Source: Cymbomonas tetramitiformis (lineage: Eukaryota > Chlorophyta > Pyramimonadophyceae > Pyramimonadales > Pyramimonadaceae). Taken from it: a stretch of 64,000 nucleotides of DNA. Each line of letters opens with the position of its first letter. Position 1 is the stretch's first letter. Shown here piece after piece: positions 49,086-61,388 of the stretch. The DNA lies in the NCBI GenBank assembly GCA_001247695.2, contig LGRX02034770.1, forward strand, positions 27,810-91,809. Direction: 5' to 3'. The notes beneath the pieces are model-generated. The model had not been told where the DNA came from. It saw only the letters and a program-made list of their open reading frames with translations, and did no database searches. Made by a program: the position numbers and the translations under genes.

Positions 49086-50173
49086 TATATATGGCTACTG
49101 CCCCGAGCTTGGGTCCTGCCACAAGGACCCACGCATAACGCTTTTAACATGCATAATACTTGAATATAGTTATAGCTTGACCGCTTTAGTCAAGTATTTA
49201 TGAGCCAAACTAATTTATTTTCAAGTGAAACTGCATAGTATTTACAATTGTGACCTTGGTGGTGGTGGTTACTTTTCGCCTATATTCCCCCTAAAAATTA
49301 ATTAAAATGGCGGGTCCTTTCACAAGGACCCGATTAAATAACCACCCATAAGATGTGGATGAGGACCTTAGGCATGCCATGATGATGATATGCAATATAG
49401 TTGGGACGACGCATGGAAGGGATGTGGAGGGTGGTGCGCATTGTGATGACCAAAATCGGTGCACAAGGCATCGTGGAAGTAGAGGCACCAAGTGAAAATT
49501 AGAAGTATGGATAAAAAACGCCCTCCAAATAGGGCGCTCGTGCATTAAAGCAATGGTGCCGTGCGCCCACCACAGCATATTCAGCCTATGTAAACCATTA
49601 TAGAAATAAAGTTATAGATATGTTTCAACTATATCATGTGCACTGGCAGTTCTTATGCTTCTCCTATATGGTATGTTCAATTTCCATTTAAAGAATCATA
49701 CAAAAAAAAAAACTTGCGGTCGCTAGATTAAACAATGTTTTTCCACATGTAGGGTGGATGCAAGTGATATAAAAGCAGCCTATAATGAGATACCACCATG
49801 TACAACCACCCACCCATCATTGCTTATGATGTATGCTATCAGTTTAAGATAACGCTGGTGATGTGCGCTTCAATATCTTGTTTGGAAAAAATCGAGAGCG
49901 ACACACCTCGTTTTCAAACATTTAAAAAACAACCGCGTTGAAAATTTCAGGGTTACTAGTAGTAATGCTACGAATATGCGCATGTCACATTGGATATATG
50001 CCAAACGGCCATAGGACAAGTTAGTTTGGGTCATAATTAGTCTACCTTATTGGTGGTTGCCTCAATATATCTCAAGAAGGTGCTCATAAAAAATCTTGAA
50101 AACATGGTCCTTGTGAAAGGACCCAACGCGATTTGGGTCCTGTAATAAGGACCCCGGGGCAGTAGCCATATAT
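49086..50173. mobile_element. 1.1 kb TIR DNA element in the Gypsy leader
   Basis: The left end TATATGGCTACTGCCCCG and the right end CGGGGCAGTAGCCATATA are perfect inverses inside TATA-rich flanks, so the duplication is probably TA or TATATA. Subterminal GGGTCCT...AGGACCC hairpins lie at both ends and further inside: GGGTCCTTTCACAAGGACCC at about 49,313 and its near inverse at about 50,105. No transposase frame is convincing, so it is non-autonomous. Confidence 0.75.
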
Positions 50174-50231
50174 ACCACACACACACACTCAGTTAGCTGA
50201 AGGCATCTTTTGTGTTGTGTTTTGTTTTTAG

Positions 50232-51615
50232 ATGGTGGTATTCGAAGAGGAAGAACCAGAAATCCCAGCCATCAATCCAGATCCAGCAACATGGTTTTTC
50301 GACATCTTAGGCTCCTATGATTCATACAGCCGGTTCAAGGTTCCTAAGTGGATCGCTGGTTATGACAACACTCAAACCAGATTCGACCAGATAGGATATT
50401 TCGACAATATCAGTCGTATGAGGCCCGATATGAGCAGATATAGGGATCCTCACAATGAACCGAAGGAACCAGAGACTGAGTATACAGAAGACAATCCTCC
50501 AATAGTCTTTACAGATCCTGACGATGATTCTGTTCCAGCACCAGCTCCACCCAATTTGGTTCCAAAGGTGAAGATGACACCACCTAGGGAATTCAAATCT
50601 GGACAGGACGCAGAAGTTCGGTTGGACACAGTGGACCGGTACTTTCAGTTCACTTATCCAGGAGTCAAGGGCAATGACCTGATCACAGTATTCCTGACTC
50701 TCATCCAAACCAATGACCGACACTATTTCCAGGTCGTGGCACAGCAAGCGGATGCCACATATGAGATGGTCAGAAGGATATTCCTCAGCCAATTTGGTAA
50801 CCCTCATAAGAGATCAGTGGCCAAGAAACACCTGATGGCACTGACTCAAGGGAGCCAAATCTTCTCAGACTATTTGCGCACGTTTACGTCACTAGCTGCT
50901 TTAGCAGCAGTTGATCTGAACGATGTGTTAATAAAGGACAGATTTGTCAGCAACATGGACCCTGATCTCCGCAGACAGTTCCAGTTAAGATTCCTAACAG
51001 AGCAAGAAAGGAATAATCTGTCGTGGCAACAAACTACACAGATACTGCTCGACTTGAACTATGTTGTTCATTCGAAGCAGTCAGAAACCCTTCACTATCG
51101 GGGGCAGAAGGAGCAGTCATCAGGAGGCCCAGTCAAAAAGGACAAGGACAAAATGCGTGGCAGAAAGCCATATGACAAATCCAACAGGAACTGGAATCAG
51201 AGCCAGAGTGGCAGTCAGAACTCCAATCAGAATCGGAGCAAAGGGAAAGGTGGAAAATAAAGGCAAAGGTAAAGGGAAAGGAAAATCACAGAATCCTTCT
51301 CAGCCTTGCCAACGTTGTGGTCGTACCAATCACGTCACAAAGGATTGTTTTTCCACCAAGACCCCAGATGGAAAAGATATCAAAGGCAAGCCACCAGCTC
51401 AGAATCCTTTCAGGAGACAGCAGCAACAGAGTCAGGGTGCTAAGGATGGGTCCGGCAAACTCATCAATACGATCAACACCCTGGTTAAGGAACGGAAGAG
51501 TCAGCACAGCATCAATGCAGCAGTTGCAACTCCAGCTCCAGCTTCAGCTCCAGCTCCTCAGGGAAACTCTCAGGTTACTGCACAGCTACCAGTGTTGAGA
51601 GCACCCCCAAGGTAA
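50232..51615 (+). pseudogene. Ty3/Gypsy gag (capsid and nucleocapsid), frameshifted
   Basis: The ATG at 50,232 opens a 342-codon frame with a retrotransposon Gag capsid pattern (FQFTYPGVKGNDLITVFL, then FGNPHKRSVAKKHLMALTQG). It stops at 51,260 while still in the basic Gln/Asn-rich linker. The zinc knuckle CQRCGRTNHVTKDC (51,307-51,348) is in another frame that ends at 51,615. A frameshift around 51,100-51,250 thus separates the capsid and nucleocapsid parts. A programmed shift is possible but further shifts in pol make decay likelier. Confidence 0.8.
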
Positions 51616-51704
51616 ATCAGCCTGAAGATGCCACTGAAGCAAGTGGCCGGGTTGAGAGTATCTCAGAAGAAGTCCTTTCCAGTCTGACATTACAGTTTCA
51701 GCAG

Positions 51705-54528
51705 ATGGACACTCCCTCAGAGCACATCGCACAGATGCAGTCTCAGACAGCACAGCTGAAATCACAGAAGAAGCTGTTGTTGTACAAAGGGAAAGTATAT
51801 GGACAGAGTACTCACATATTGGTAGATCCAGGAGCTACATCGTCTTTCATCGACAGACAGTTCGCTGCTCAGCTTGGTATAGCACCCACAGATTCTTCAT
51901 CGTTTTCAGTGGGATTGGCTGGAGGAAGCCAACTACCATGCACATCCTATCTTCCCAAGGCTACATTTACGCTGGGTAAGTATAAGGACACAGAAGATTT
52001 CTACATCATTGACATGAAACCATTCACTGTCATTCTGGGTCAAGATTGGTTGGAGAGGAGAAATCCACACATTGACTTCCAGACCAAAAATCTGACGATC
52101 ACTAGGAAGCACTCATCAGGCTCCAGTATTCGCACAGTATTATCCAGAGTTGAACAGACTCCAGGCTCAGATGACCTTCCTGAAATGGAAATGGTCAGCG
52201 CCACCACCATGAGAAAGCACCTGCGTCGTATTCGATCCAGTGGTTCGGCTGAAGAGGCCGTAGCTTATCTCTTCTTTCTCTCAGAGGTCGATGGTGAACT
52301 AGTCTTCGCAGCAGCAGACTCAGACACCACTATGGAAGACCCAGAGGTCACAGCAGCACGTGATCAAATGAGGGAAGACTTTTCAGACATATTCCAGGAG
52401 GATCTTCCAGCTGGTCATAGGCCAGAACGGTTTGAAGGTGGTTATCAGAGAATCAACATTGAACCTGGGCACAAGCCGCCATCGCAGCCAGTACGTACCA
52501 TACCAGTGCCCATGATGGAAGAGCTCATACGACAGATCATCAAATATGTCGACTTGGGTATCCTTCGTCCGTCATCATCTCCATATGGATGTCCTATCAT
52601 TTTCGCTCCTAAGCCAGGTGGGAAGTGGAGAATGTGCTGTGATTATCGAGCCCTTAATAACATCACAATTAAGGACACGTATCCATTGCCACCTCACGAC
52701 ACCCTTCTTGAACAGCTAAAAGGTGCACGATGGTTTAGCAGATTTGACTTCAATCAGTTTTTCCATCAGATCCCTATACATCCAGATGACATTCACAAAA
52801 CAGCTATTCGCACCAGATACGGTTCCTATGAGTGGACAGTTATGCCTTTCGGATTGACCAATGCTCCTGCAACAGCTCTACGTGTAGGAAATCGGGCATT
52901 CTTCGACTTCATCGATCGGTTCCTTGTCATTTTCATGGATGATACTATCGTATACAGTCCGGATTTTGACAGCCACGTGAGTCATGTCCGACAGTTTCTC
53001 AAGCGTTGCAGAGAACACCAGTTCTTCATCAGGCCTTCCAAGGTGGAGTTGTTCGTCAGATCCATAGACTTTATCGGACATCACATCTCTGAAGCAGGTT
53101 TGTCCATCATCGAAGACAGAATCCGAGCAGTCATGGCAATCCAGCCTCCAGTGTCTTATGGTCCTACCGTTGGAAAGCAGCCTCTACGCCGTTGGTATGG
53201 CTAAAGATTGCAAGTCATTCCTTCGGTCATTCTTGGGCATGGTCGGTCAATTCAGGAGATTCATACCAAAGTTCTCCAAGATTGCCGAGCCGCTCAATCG
53301 TCTCCTGCTTAAAGATAATGCAGAGTTTGTCTGGGTATCTGAGCAGCAGCAGGCATTTGACAATCTCAAAAGTGCCATCTGCAACGCTCCAGTACTACAG
53401 CTTCCAGATCAGAAACTGCCATCTATTATGGAGGTCGATGGATCAGGCACACACGTTGGTCAAGTGATACTCCAGGATCAAGGAAAAGGTATGAAGCCAT
53501 GTGGCTATCACAGCGTCACTCTATCCGATACACAGAGACGTTGGCCTATTCCTGAGATCGAGCTATTTGCCATTGTGGAGGGCTTCCGATTCTTTCGCCA
53601 CATCTTGTTGGGAGCTCCTGAGACTATTGTACGCTCAGATCATCAGCCACTGGTTTATTTCCAGTCCAAATCCACGCCGAGCCCCAAACAGGCAAGGTGG
53701 TTGGATGAGCTCTCCGAGTACAACTTCCGTATAGAGCACATTGCTGGCGATAAGAATAAGGTTGCAGACGCACTCACTCGTATCTCTGCACTTTTTGAAC
53801 TCACTGATTGTTTGCAACACATAGACATCAGCGAAGTCATGCCATCTGCAGATGCTACATTCATTGCTCTTATATCTTCTTCATCAGCTCATCAGCTACT
53901 GTACACGACATCATTATATCCGAATATGATCGTGATACATTTGCACAGACTATTTTGGCTAAGCTGACATCGTCGACTTCATCACAGTCAGTCAGCAGCT
54001 TCAGCTTCGAGCTCATTCAGGGGTTGATCTACCGCAAGACCATATATGGCAGACAGCTGTACATTCCACCTACAGCCAAAGTTCCAACAGATGACGGTGA
54101 GATCTCACAGCTTCGCCACATTCTCCTTCATGAGTGCCACTCAGCCACTATTTCTGGTCATGTAGGCAAAAATCGCATGCTTCATCTTCTGCGTAGCCGA
54201 TACTATTGGCCAGGAATGACAACGGCAGCCACCCAGTACATTCAGGAGTGCCCCGTTTGTCAGCGCCAGAAAATGAGGCGACACAAGCCTTATGGTCAAG
54301 CACATATACGATATAGTGTGCCTAAGACAAAATGGCTAGATGTATCTCTTGACTGGATTACTGACCTGCCTATCACCACTAATGGGCACGACAGTATATT
54401 TGTGGTAATGTGCCAATTCTCTCATCGCTGTCATCTCATTCCCTTCAGCATGACCTGGACAGCTCAGCATACTGCTTCTATATATGTGCAGCATATCTTC
54501 AAGCTCCATGGTCTTCCGAAGCCTGTGC
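51705..54528 (+). pseudogene. Ty3/Gypsy pol: protease, RT, RNase H, truncated integrase
   Basis: Protease: ILVDPGATSSFID at about 51,815-51,855, with Pro where Thr or Ser is usual in the D[ST]GA motif. RT: FDFNQFFHQIPI and VIFMDDTIVYS (52,932-52,943). RNase H: IPEIELFAIVEGF and IRSDHQPL-like VRSDHQPL. Integrase: zinc-binding HECHSATISGH...CPVCQRQ and core VSLDWITDLP, ending at KPV where the next Copia element begins. The frame changes at about 53,160-53,200 and 53,810-53,960. The remaining integrase would lie beyond that Copia element, outside the window. Confidence 0.88.
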
Positions 54529-55048
54529 TGTGACACACCGAGTGTCACAGGTAGCTAGACTCGAGACCGTTCCGACTCCGTGACCGTTCCGGGTATATCT
54601 AGCTTAGGGTTTTTTTTTTCTTATACGAGTTTATCTATATTGGTTCACTGACTGTCTGATATCTTGAACCGGGATATTCCAGTATATATCACACAAACCG
54701 AAGGAAAACGAAGCGTCCGGAGGCAGTCGAAAGGCGGGTGCAAACTCTAAGATGAGATAATTAAATACTTAGGCTGTTTTATTATCGGAGAGCGAACGAT
54801 GCAAGGATGACGTGAACCTACCATTTTAGAAAACGTTAGTATGTGCACTAACGGTGTGTTATCGTGCCTTAACGGCATACTAACGCCGCGTACTTTTAGG
54901 AAGCGTACTAACAGCATACTAACGCGATGCGTGAGTACACAATGTGAGTTAGTATGCTAGAATGTGGGAGTTGGTGGACTCGTGGTGTGGTGCATAGTGG
55001 GTCAGTGTTGCCTTGCTTGTAGTTTTTTTTTTCTTTTTGATTATCTAG
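54529..55048 (+). repeat. 5' LTR and leader of the plus-strand Copia element
   Basis: It begins TGTGACACACCGAGTGTCAC directly after the cut Gypsy integrase, a TG start with a short internal inverted repeat (TGACAC...GTGTCA). From 54,840 to 54,935 GCATACTAACG-type motifs recur. T-runs occur at about 54,608 and 55,023. The LTR 3' end and PBS were not fixed. Confidence 0.55.
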
Positions 55049-56761
55049 ATGTCCTCTACTCCGTACGCCACACCGCCGGTTCTGCCGAGACGCTTGCTGA
55101 CACACCCCCCAGGGGCGAGGAAACGTCAACTTAAATTCGGTGCTTTGAATGGCACGCCGACGCCAGCGGATGCTCCGGACACGTCAGAATTGTCAGTTTG
55201 CAACAACCTAGCATGGGAATTGTTGCGCAAGCCGGCGGAGTTCGATGCACTACTCAGCATCATCAAAGGGAAATGCGTCGAGCCTGGAGAGTCTGCAAAG
55301 ACCTGGAAATTCACTAGCAACGAGAAGAATGCTCGTTTGCTTTTGGACATCCTGGTTGAGCAACTCGATTCCAGGCTCAGACTCGTTCACCCTAAGATGG
55401 CGTTGATGTTCGACTTGCAAAACCACAGTTTGGAGGTTCCGCAGAAGGCGAATCTCCTGCTGTTGGAATTGCTCCAGTCGCTTTGCGCAGGAGACGCCTT
55501 GCGTATCCTGCGCAAGGCTGACAGACTCTTCCCAGGGGATGGGAAGATCGCGCTTGTTCACCTCGTGAGGCACGTTGTGCCCGATCACGAGGAGTTCAGC
55601 GCTGCGGACTTCCTATTCGCTGGTGACAGAGTTGACTTGAGGGCTGGCCAGGACCCAGCGGGCTACATTGACGTGTTCCAGACATCTCTGGACACCATTG
55701 AGTCCGACTTGGGTCCTGGGTGCACCGTGACTATCTCCGAGAAGGCACGGATTGCATTGTTTCTCCGTAGGATCTGTCCCGTCTTTTATAAGGCGGTGCA
55801 TGATGCCTACACAGAGGAGAAGCTCGAAGCCGACTCCTCGCTTTCCTTGCTGACCTGTTTCCGTGAGACACGGGCAGTGCACAGGAACGCGGGGACGAAG
55901 CTCAAGTCCCCACTAACAGCTGCTTTCTACAATGATGCAGGTTCGCATCACGGCGGAAGCCGTGGTGCACATGGCCGCAGGGGAGTCCCTGACCGCCCCT
56001 CACCCCGTCAGTACATTCCGCCTCGTCGCTCTAACCCTTTTAAGGGGATTGGCTCTGGTTACCGTGCAGGAGTCTTCCCCCGCAAGGGTGGTAAGGCAGG
56101 CGGTAAGGGCAAGCAGAGATCCGGCAAAGGCAAGGGCAAGGGCAAGTCCCGTGTCGTCTTTGATCGGCAGACCCAGCAGTTCCGAGGGGAATGCTGGACC
56201 TGTGGGTCAAAGGGGCACAGGGCTGCCGACTGCCCGAAGCTGATATCGGCCCATGCTTTTCATCTGGACCCGAAGCTGCTTGCGGAGCATGCTCGGACAG
56301 AGATTTTAGCTGCCCAGTATCAGACTGCCTACGAGGAGTCTGAACAGGCGCTAGAGTCCTTCTGTCTGTTGCACGGCACCCCAGCAGTTGTCGGGTACCA
56401 GGAGGACTCGTGCTCTGACAGTGAGGGTGAGGAGATTCCTCACTCCGCCAGTCAGGAGCACGGGGACTCCGATGAGTCTGACGACGATGGGGATTGGGAC
56501 GGCCTCTCCGAGGCTCAACAGCAGGAGTGGGACCGCCTACAACAACATGCTGAAAACAAATTCCAAAAGTTCTGTGCTCAACCCGAGAATGTCTCGTTGT
56601 CACTCGGAAGAGTGCACTTCGGGATGTTCCGGACCGGCACAGAACAGAAGGCTTGTGACCCCTTTCCCACTCCCCCCTACTTGCTGCCTGACATCCCTGC
56701 TTCTGTACCTGCCTCTGCACAGCACGATGCACCCCTCGATGTGTCACAGCACTCACCATAG
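55049..56761 (+). CDS. Copia Gag of the plus-strand element
   Basis: 570 residues from the ATG at 55,049. The helical capsid region includes LLELLQSLCAGDALRILRKA and ISEKARIALFLRRICP. A basic Gly/Lys-rich segment precedes the zinc knuckle CWTCGSKGHRAADC (about 56,191-56,234). The C-terminus is acidic (DSEGEEIPHS...DESDDDGDWD). It forms the virus-like particle that packages element RNA. It ends with TAG at 56,759-56,761, and the same frame then stays open to 60,757, so Gag-Pol could be made by read-through. Confidence 0.82.
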   Translation: MSSTPYATPPVLPRRLLTHPPGARKRQLKFGALNGTPTPADAPDTSELSVCNNLAWELLRKPAEFDALLSIIKGKCVEPGESAKTWKFTSNEKNARLLLDILVEQLDSRLRLVHPKMALMFDLQNHSLEVPQKANLLLLELLQSLCAGDALRILRKADRLFPGDGKIALVHLVRHVVPDHEEFSAADFLFAGDRVDLRAGQDPAGYIDVFQTSLDTIESDLGPGCTVTISEKARIALFLRRICPVFYKAVHDAYTEEKLEADSSLSLLTCFRETRAVHRNAGTKLKSPLTAAFYNDAGSHHGGSRGAHGRRGVPDRPSPRQYIPPRRSNPFKGIGSGYRAGVFPRKGGKAGGKGKQRSGKGKGKGKSRVVFDRQTQQFRGECWTCGSKGHRAADCPKLISAHAFHLDPKLLAEHARTEILAAQYQTAYEESEQALESFCLLHGTPAVVGYQEDSCSDSEGEEIPHSASQEHGDSDESDDDGDWDGLSEAQQQEWDRLQQHAENKFQKFCAQPENVSLSLGRVHFGMFRTGTEQKACDPFPTPPYLLPDIPASVPASAQHDAPLDVSQHSP

Positions 56762-59700
56762 TCCACGGCTGCGGTGGTGCTCGCCTGTTGCAGGGAGTAC
56801 CACTCCAGCCGGACACAGCAGACACCGCACGGGTCGGCTCTTGTGGATCATGCTCCGCAGGACCGAGCAGACTCGTCGGTGGTGTCTGCTGGACTGTTTG
56901 CAGCACAGTGTGACCCACTGTCCCCACCCGTCCACCACACGCACACCGTCCCTGCACTTACAGAGACTTGCTCTCTGTTTGCAGGAATGACGGTGGTGCA
57001 GGGTGACGGTGAGGACAGTGACATGTGCACGGCACCGGCACTCACCGAGCACTCTTCCCCACACCACACTCACAGTGCATCTTTCTTGAGGGAGGGGTCA
57101 CGGAGCAGTGCGGTGCCCCCGCCTGCTTCCCCCCTGTCTGCTCCAGGGAAATCCCTGGAGCAGGTTCACTGGGAGCGGGTGTGGGAGGAGGACTACAGGT
57201 CCCCTACCGTTTGCCACGGTAACCTTTTGCCATCAAAGAGTTCACTAGGAGCTAGGGGTGTAGCCCCTCTGGTGACGCCCCCGCCACCTGGCCCTCCTGA
57301 CTTGTTGCTGTCTGATGCAGGCTCTGCCGTGTCAGTGTCCCCACCAGCCAGTGAGCACCGGGTGCACACTGGGGGCACTGACACGGCCCCAAACTTTAAC
57401 TCAATCAATCTCGGAGGTCGCCCTACAGAAGGGAGTCTCTCCCACTCTTTCCTTCAGCAGTGTCCTCCTGTCCCCGCTCCGGTCCATGAGTCACCTGACC
57501 TGGTTAGTGACACGCACATGTCTGACACACAGGCACCACCTCCACCGCCACGGCGTGTCGGTAGAGGTGGTGTCTCTATCTTCCGGTGTGCATTCATGTC
57601 CTTCGCCTTGTTCACTTGCTTCCTGGCAAGTGCTTCGGCGGAGGCCCTCTCAGCCGCAGCACCTGTTCAGGGAGTGTGGTACGGATTGACATTGTGTCAA
57701 CCGGGGGGGGAGATGGGAGGTGGGCAAAGCAGTACTGCAGTCAGTCAGTACAGTCAATCAGTCCAGTCAGTCCAGTCAGTTTGGTCTGGGGATGGTGGTT
57801 TATCCGATGGTGGCTTACCTGATGGTGGCACTGGTATCACTCCTGATTGGTCTGCCACCCGGCAGTGTTCCTCTGGTGATGGTTCTGGGTATTCCTCTGG
57901 TGATGGTTCTGGGTATTCCTCTGGTTCCGACTGGTATTGGCAGTATGACTCTGGTCAGCACCGCCACTATGGTTCTCCTCGTGGCTCCGACGGTTCCCCA
58001 CCAGACAGCTCAGCCCAGATCTGTCTCCTTCAGGCGCTTGAGAAGCGGCGCCAGAGGTACAGAGCAGTATCAGCTCTGCTCCTGACAGCCTTCCTTGGCA
58101 TAGTCCTGACATGTCTCTACCAGAGTGTCTATGAGGAGTTCCTTGTCGAGGCTCACTTTGAGGCTAGTCACCACCTGACACCGATCTCCGCTGTCTGCAG
58201 CCCTGTGGCTCAGACTCCGCTCTACAGCGCCATGCAGTATGTAGGCGACACAGCTCTGGAGATGTGTACCTGGTTTGGACTATTCTGTGCACCCCCTTCA
58301 GTCATCTTCTCCCAGGACCCTATGATACATCTCTACTCTATCACCAGTTCTGGCACTGATGGCATTGTCTGTGACTCCGGTGCAACCGGCAATATCACCG
58401 GGTCCAGACACAGGATCACTGACCTTGATACCAGCAGGACCATATCCTTCAGTACAGTCATGACTGGACCCGCTTCACGGACTGATGGCACTGGCACACT
58501 GAGACTGATCGGCAGAGACATACTGACTGGTGACATTGACGAGTACAGCATTCCTGGCTGCCATTTCAAACACGGCGCCAAAACCCTCCTGTCAACACGA
58601 GTTATGCTCCGGGAGGGTTTCTCATCACCTGACTTCATCAGCATGACATATACCCATCTTGACTCTGGCCGGACATACTCTATCATTGATGATGGCACAG
58701 ACTATCTTTGGGCAGAGCCAGAGTCAGCAGATGTCAGCTTTCAGGCCTTTCAAGGCAATAAGAAGAGGCACAGATCAGGGGACCCATCCGACTGGATGTG
58801 GTCCAACAGTCAGTACAGTGCCTGGGCTACTACTCATGGGTCTCCTACGGCTACGGCCAAGCTGGGGGAACCAGCCTTTGATGTCTCTATGTTCGGCGAC
58901 TCTCTCCCAGTCGGAGAGGGCAATAATCACCCTGCTCTGCAGCACTATCACAGTCAGAACAGTATATTCTCCGTCCAATTGACTGGTTATTACTTCTATG
59001 CTAATCCGCCATTCACTATATCTATTCTGGACCGCCTTTTCACTAAAGGCAATGCTGACTTTCCTCTGGACCCTCATAATACTGCATGTTTCTGGATAGT
59101 TCCCTATATGCCATCCCACAGGATCTGGCATAAGACCTGTACTATGGAGGTATTACATATCTGGCCTACTTGTACTACGGGGTTATTCAGCTACCTTGAG
59201 CGACACACCTACACCTCCGCACACCCTCTCACCCCAGCTGGTTCTGACGGTGGACCTGGTCGGGTCTTCATCGATGGCACACCCTTTCCCATCTGCATCC
59301 TCTACCGAGACCGCCACACCCCGATCAGGGTCAGTCCTCCCGTTGAGCTGCATGATGCTATCGGGCATGCCTCGATGACCCGCATCCTCCGTCTCTATGA
59401 CATGCCAGGGGTAGACTTGGGCAGACCACAGTGTTCCAGAGCAGCTCTTGCCTCACTTACCACCTGCTCTCAGTGGTGTGCAGTCTGTGCTACGACGGGC
59501 CTCAAACAGAAACCAGCCCCGAGCAGAGACCGCCTCCGTACCAGTCAGCAACAGCCAGCCCGGAAATGGGCCTCAGACATGACAGGCCCCATCTCACCCA
59601 TTGGCTACAATGGGCACAGATACCGTATCCACTTCATTGACATCTCCACCAGATACCTATTTGTGTTCACCGTTGCCTCTAAGGCAGACTACTATGTATG

Positions 59701-60757
59701 TCTCCTGAGATTCATTGCCTATACCAGATCCCTCTCTTATGGCATTGATGAGCTATTCCTGTCCACCTCTACAGTCTCAGACACCGAGATGGTGCTGAGG
59801 ACTGATTGTGCACCTGAGATGGCAGATGCCAAATGCCGGGCAGCTTACCAGCAGCATGGCATTATCCACCAGACCTCTTCTCCCACAGTCCATACGGACA
59901 ATCCTTATGCGGAGAATGTCACTGGCATCCTGTCCCGTATGATCCGGTCCATCCTTACAGCTTCTGGACTCGACCTCAGCTACTGGCCGCTTGCGGCTAA
60001 GCATGGTGCCTTGTTGTGGACCATTACACCACACAAGGAAGTGGTGACTACTCCTATCCACACTATGACAGGTCATCACTTTCAGTACCGTCGTCTCCGT
60101 GCATTTGGTGCACACTGCTATGTGGTTATGGACAGTCAGCAGAGGAACAGCAGGCAGCCAGGCATCTCATCAAAACTTCAGAACAGATCATGGGCAGGCC
60201 GCATGGTTGGTATCTCTATGGGCTCTAATGCCTACAAAATCCTAGACACCTCCGACGGCACAGTACATCTTGTGGGCAAGCCACACTGGATACCTACCTA
60301 TGAGCACCTGGGCAGATCCATGTCAGCATTCCCAGACACTATGGCAGCTGACAGAGAGGCTGATGCTACCTTTATCAGGCCATCTCCCTTCTCAGAGACA
60401 CTCGACTGTACCTATGCCCAGATCATTGAGATCAGCTCATACTACTGCACTTCCGACCGACAGTCTTACGGCTGTGTGCTTCTCTCTGTTCCGTCGAGGG
60501 ACAATACCTGGACTGACGTGGTTCATTATGTCAAGTCCACACCCGACGGTACACACTACAGACACCTGCTGGTGTATGTCGCACACTATAGGAAGACCGT
60601 CTCGGTCAATGAGCACTATTCGATCTGGACAGCTGTCAGAGCCCGAGAGAGCCGCAGACACCCGTCATATGGCGCTATCATCATCTCCACCGACAGAGGC
60701 AGCAGCACACCTTATGGTGTAATATTTGAGCCTACTCCAGAGTCTACCTATGGTTAA
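56762..60757 (+). pseudogene. Copia pol: membrane-containing linker, protease, integrase; RT absent
   Basis: Same frame as gag, after one TAG. The first 500 codons are a Ser/Gly/Pro-rich linker with two hydrophobic helices (CAFMSFALFTCFLASASAEA at about 57,588; VSALLLTAFLGIVLTCLYQ at about 58,065) and 24-bp GATGGTTCTGGGTATTCCTC repeats at 57,870-57,925. Then protease CDSGATGNITG (58,371), zinc region HDAIGHAS...CAVC, and integrase core SDMTGP (59,572), TDCAPE (59,802), NPYAENV (59,901). The frame ends at 60,757 before any RT or RNase H, and unrelated DNA follows. The element is 3'-truncated or interrupted. The first in-frame ATG is only at 56,986. Confidence 0.85.
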
Positions 60758-61388
60758 CAGACTATTGGGAATAAATGAATCTCGATCGTCGTCTAAAAAC
60801 CTTCATTTTGACACAATTTTCGTCGTCTAAAAGTTATTGCCACGTCATCTGAAATGTGCCACGTAAGCGACACGTAAGCGACACGTAAGTCGTCCCGCAA
60901 TTTTTATTACAAAATATTACTCGAATTATTTATTTGTGCATGATGCTTTCGTACTCGGCGAGTCCCGGTAGATTTTTTTGTTGCATTTTTGTTCATATGC
61001 GTGCATATCATGTACAAGTATGCAAATATGGGTACATCCATGTGCAATTTAGGCCAGCATGCACGGTACACGTTTATGAATGTGCGTATTCAGGTGCTTC
61101 AATTCCCGTAAAATAAGTTGCAACTGAGATGGGTACTAGCATATGATACACAAATCTATATCATCATACAAATTTATTCAAAATACACCAAATATTTGTC
61201 TATGATGTCTTCTAGGCAAGAGATTTCGATCATTTCACAGTGCTAAGGCTACTATATTGCTGATACATTGGAATCTATATCTTCAATCCACAACTATTTG
61301 CGGCACTTGTAGGTTTTAATTCCCTCGATAGCGAGGTAACGTTGACCGCAATGTTGACGCTCTATCGGAGAACATAAATGGCAGAGCT
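60758..61388. other. gene-free stretch after the Copia truncation
   Basis: It holds two GTCGTCTAAAA motifs (about 60,788 and 60,823) and three GCGACACGTAAG-type units at about 60,865-60,890. Nothing else was recognised. Confidence 0.5.

Noticed and set aside
51060..51615. Programmed frameshift between Gypsy capsid and nucleocapsid
   Set aside because: No slippery heptamer with a clear pseudoknot was evident, and further frame changes in pol show general decay.
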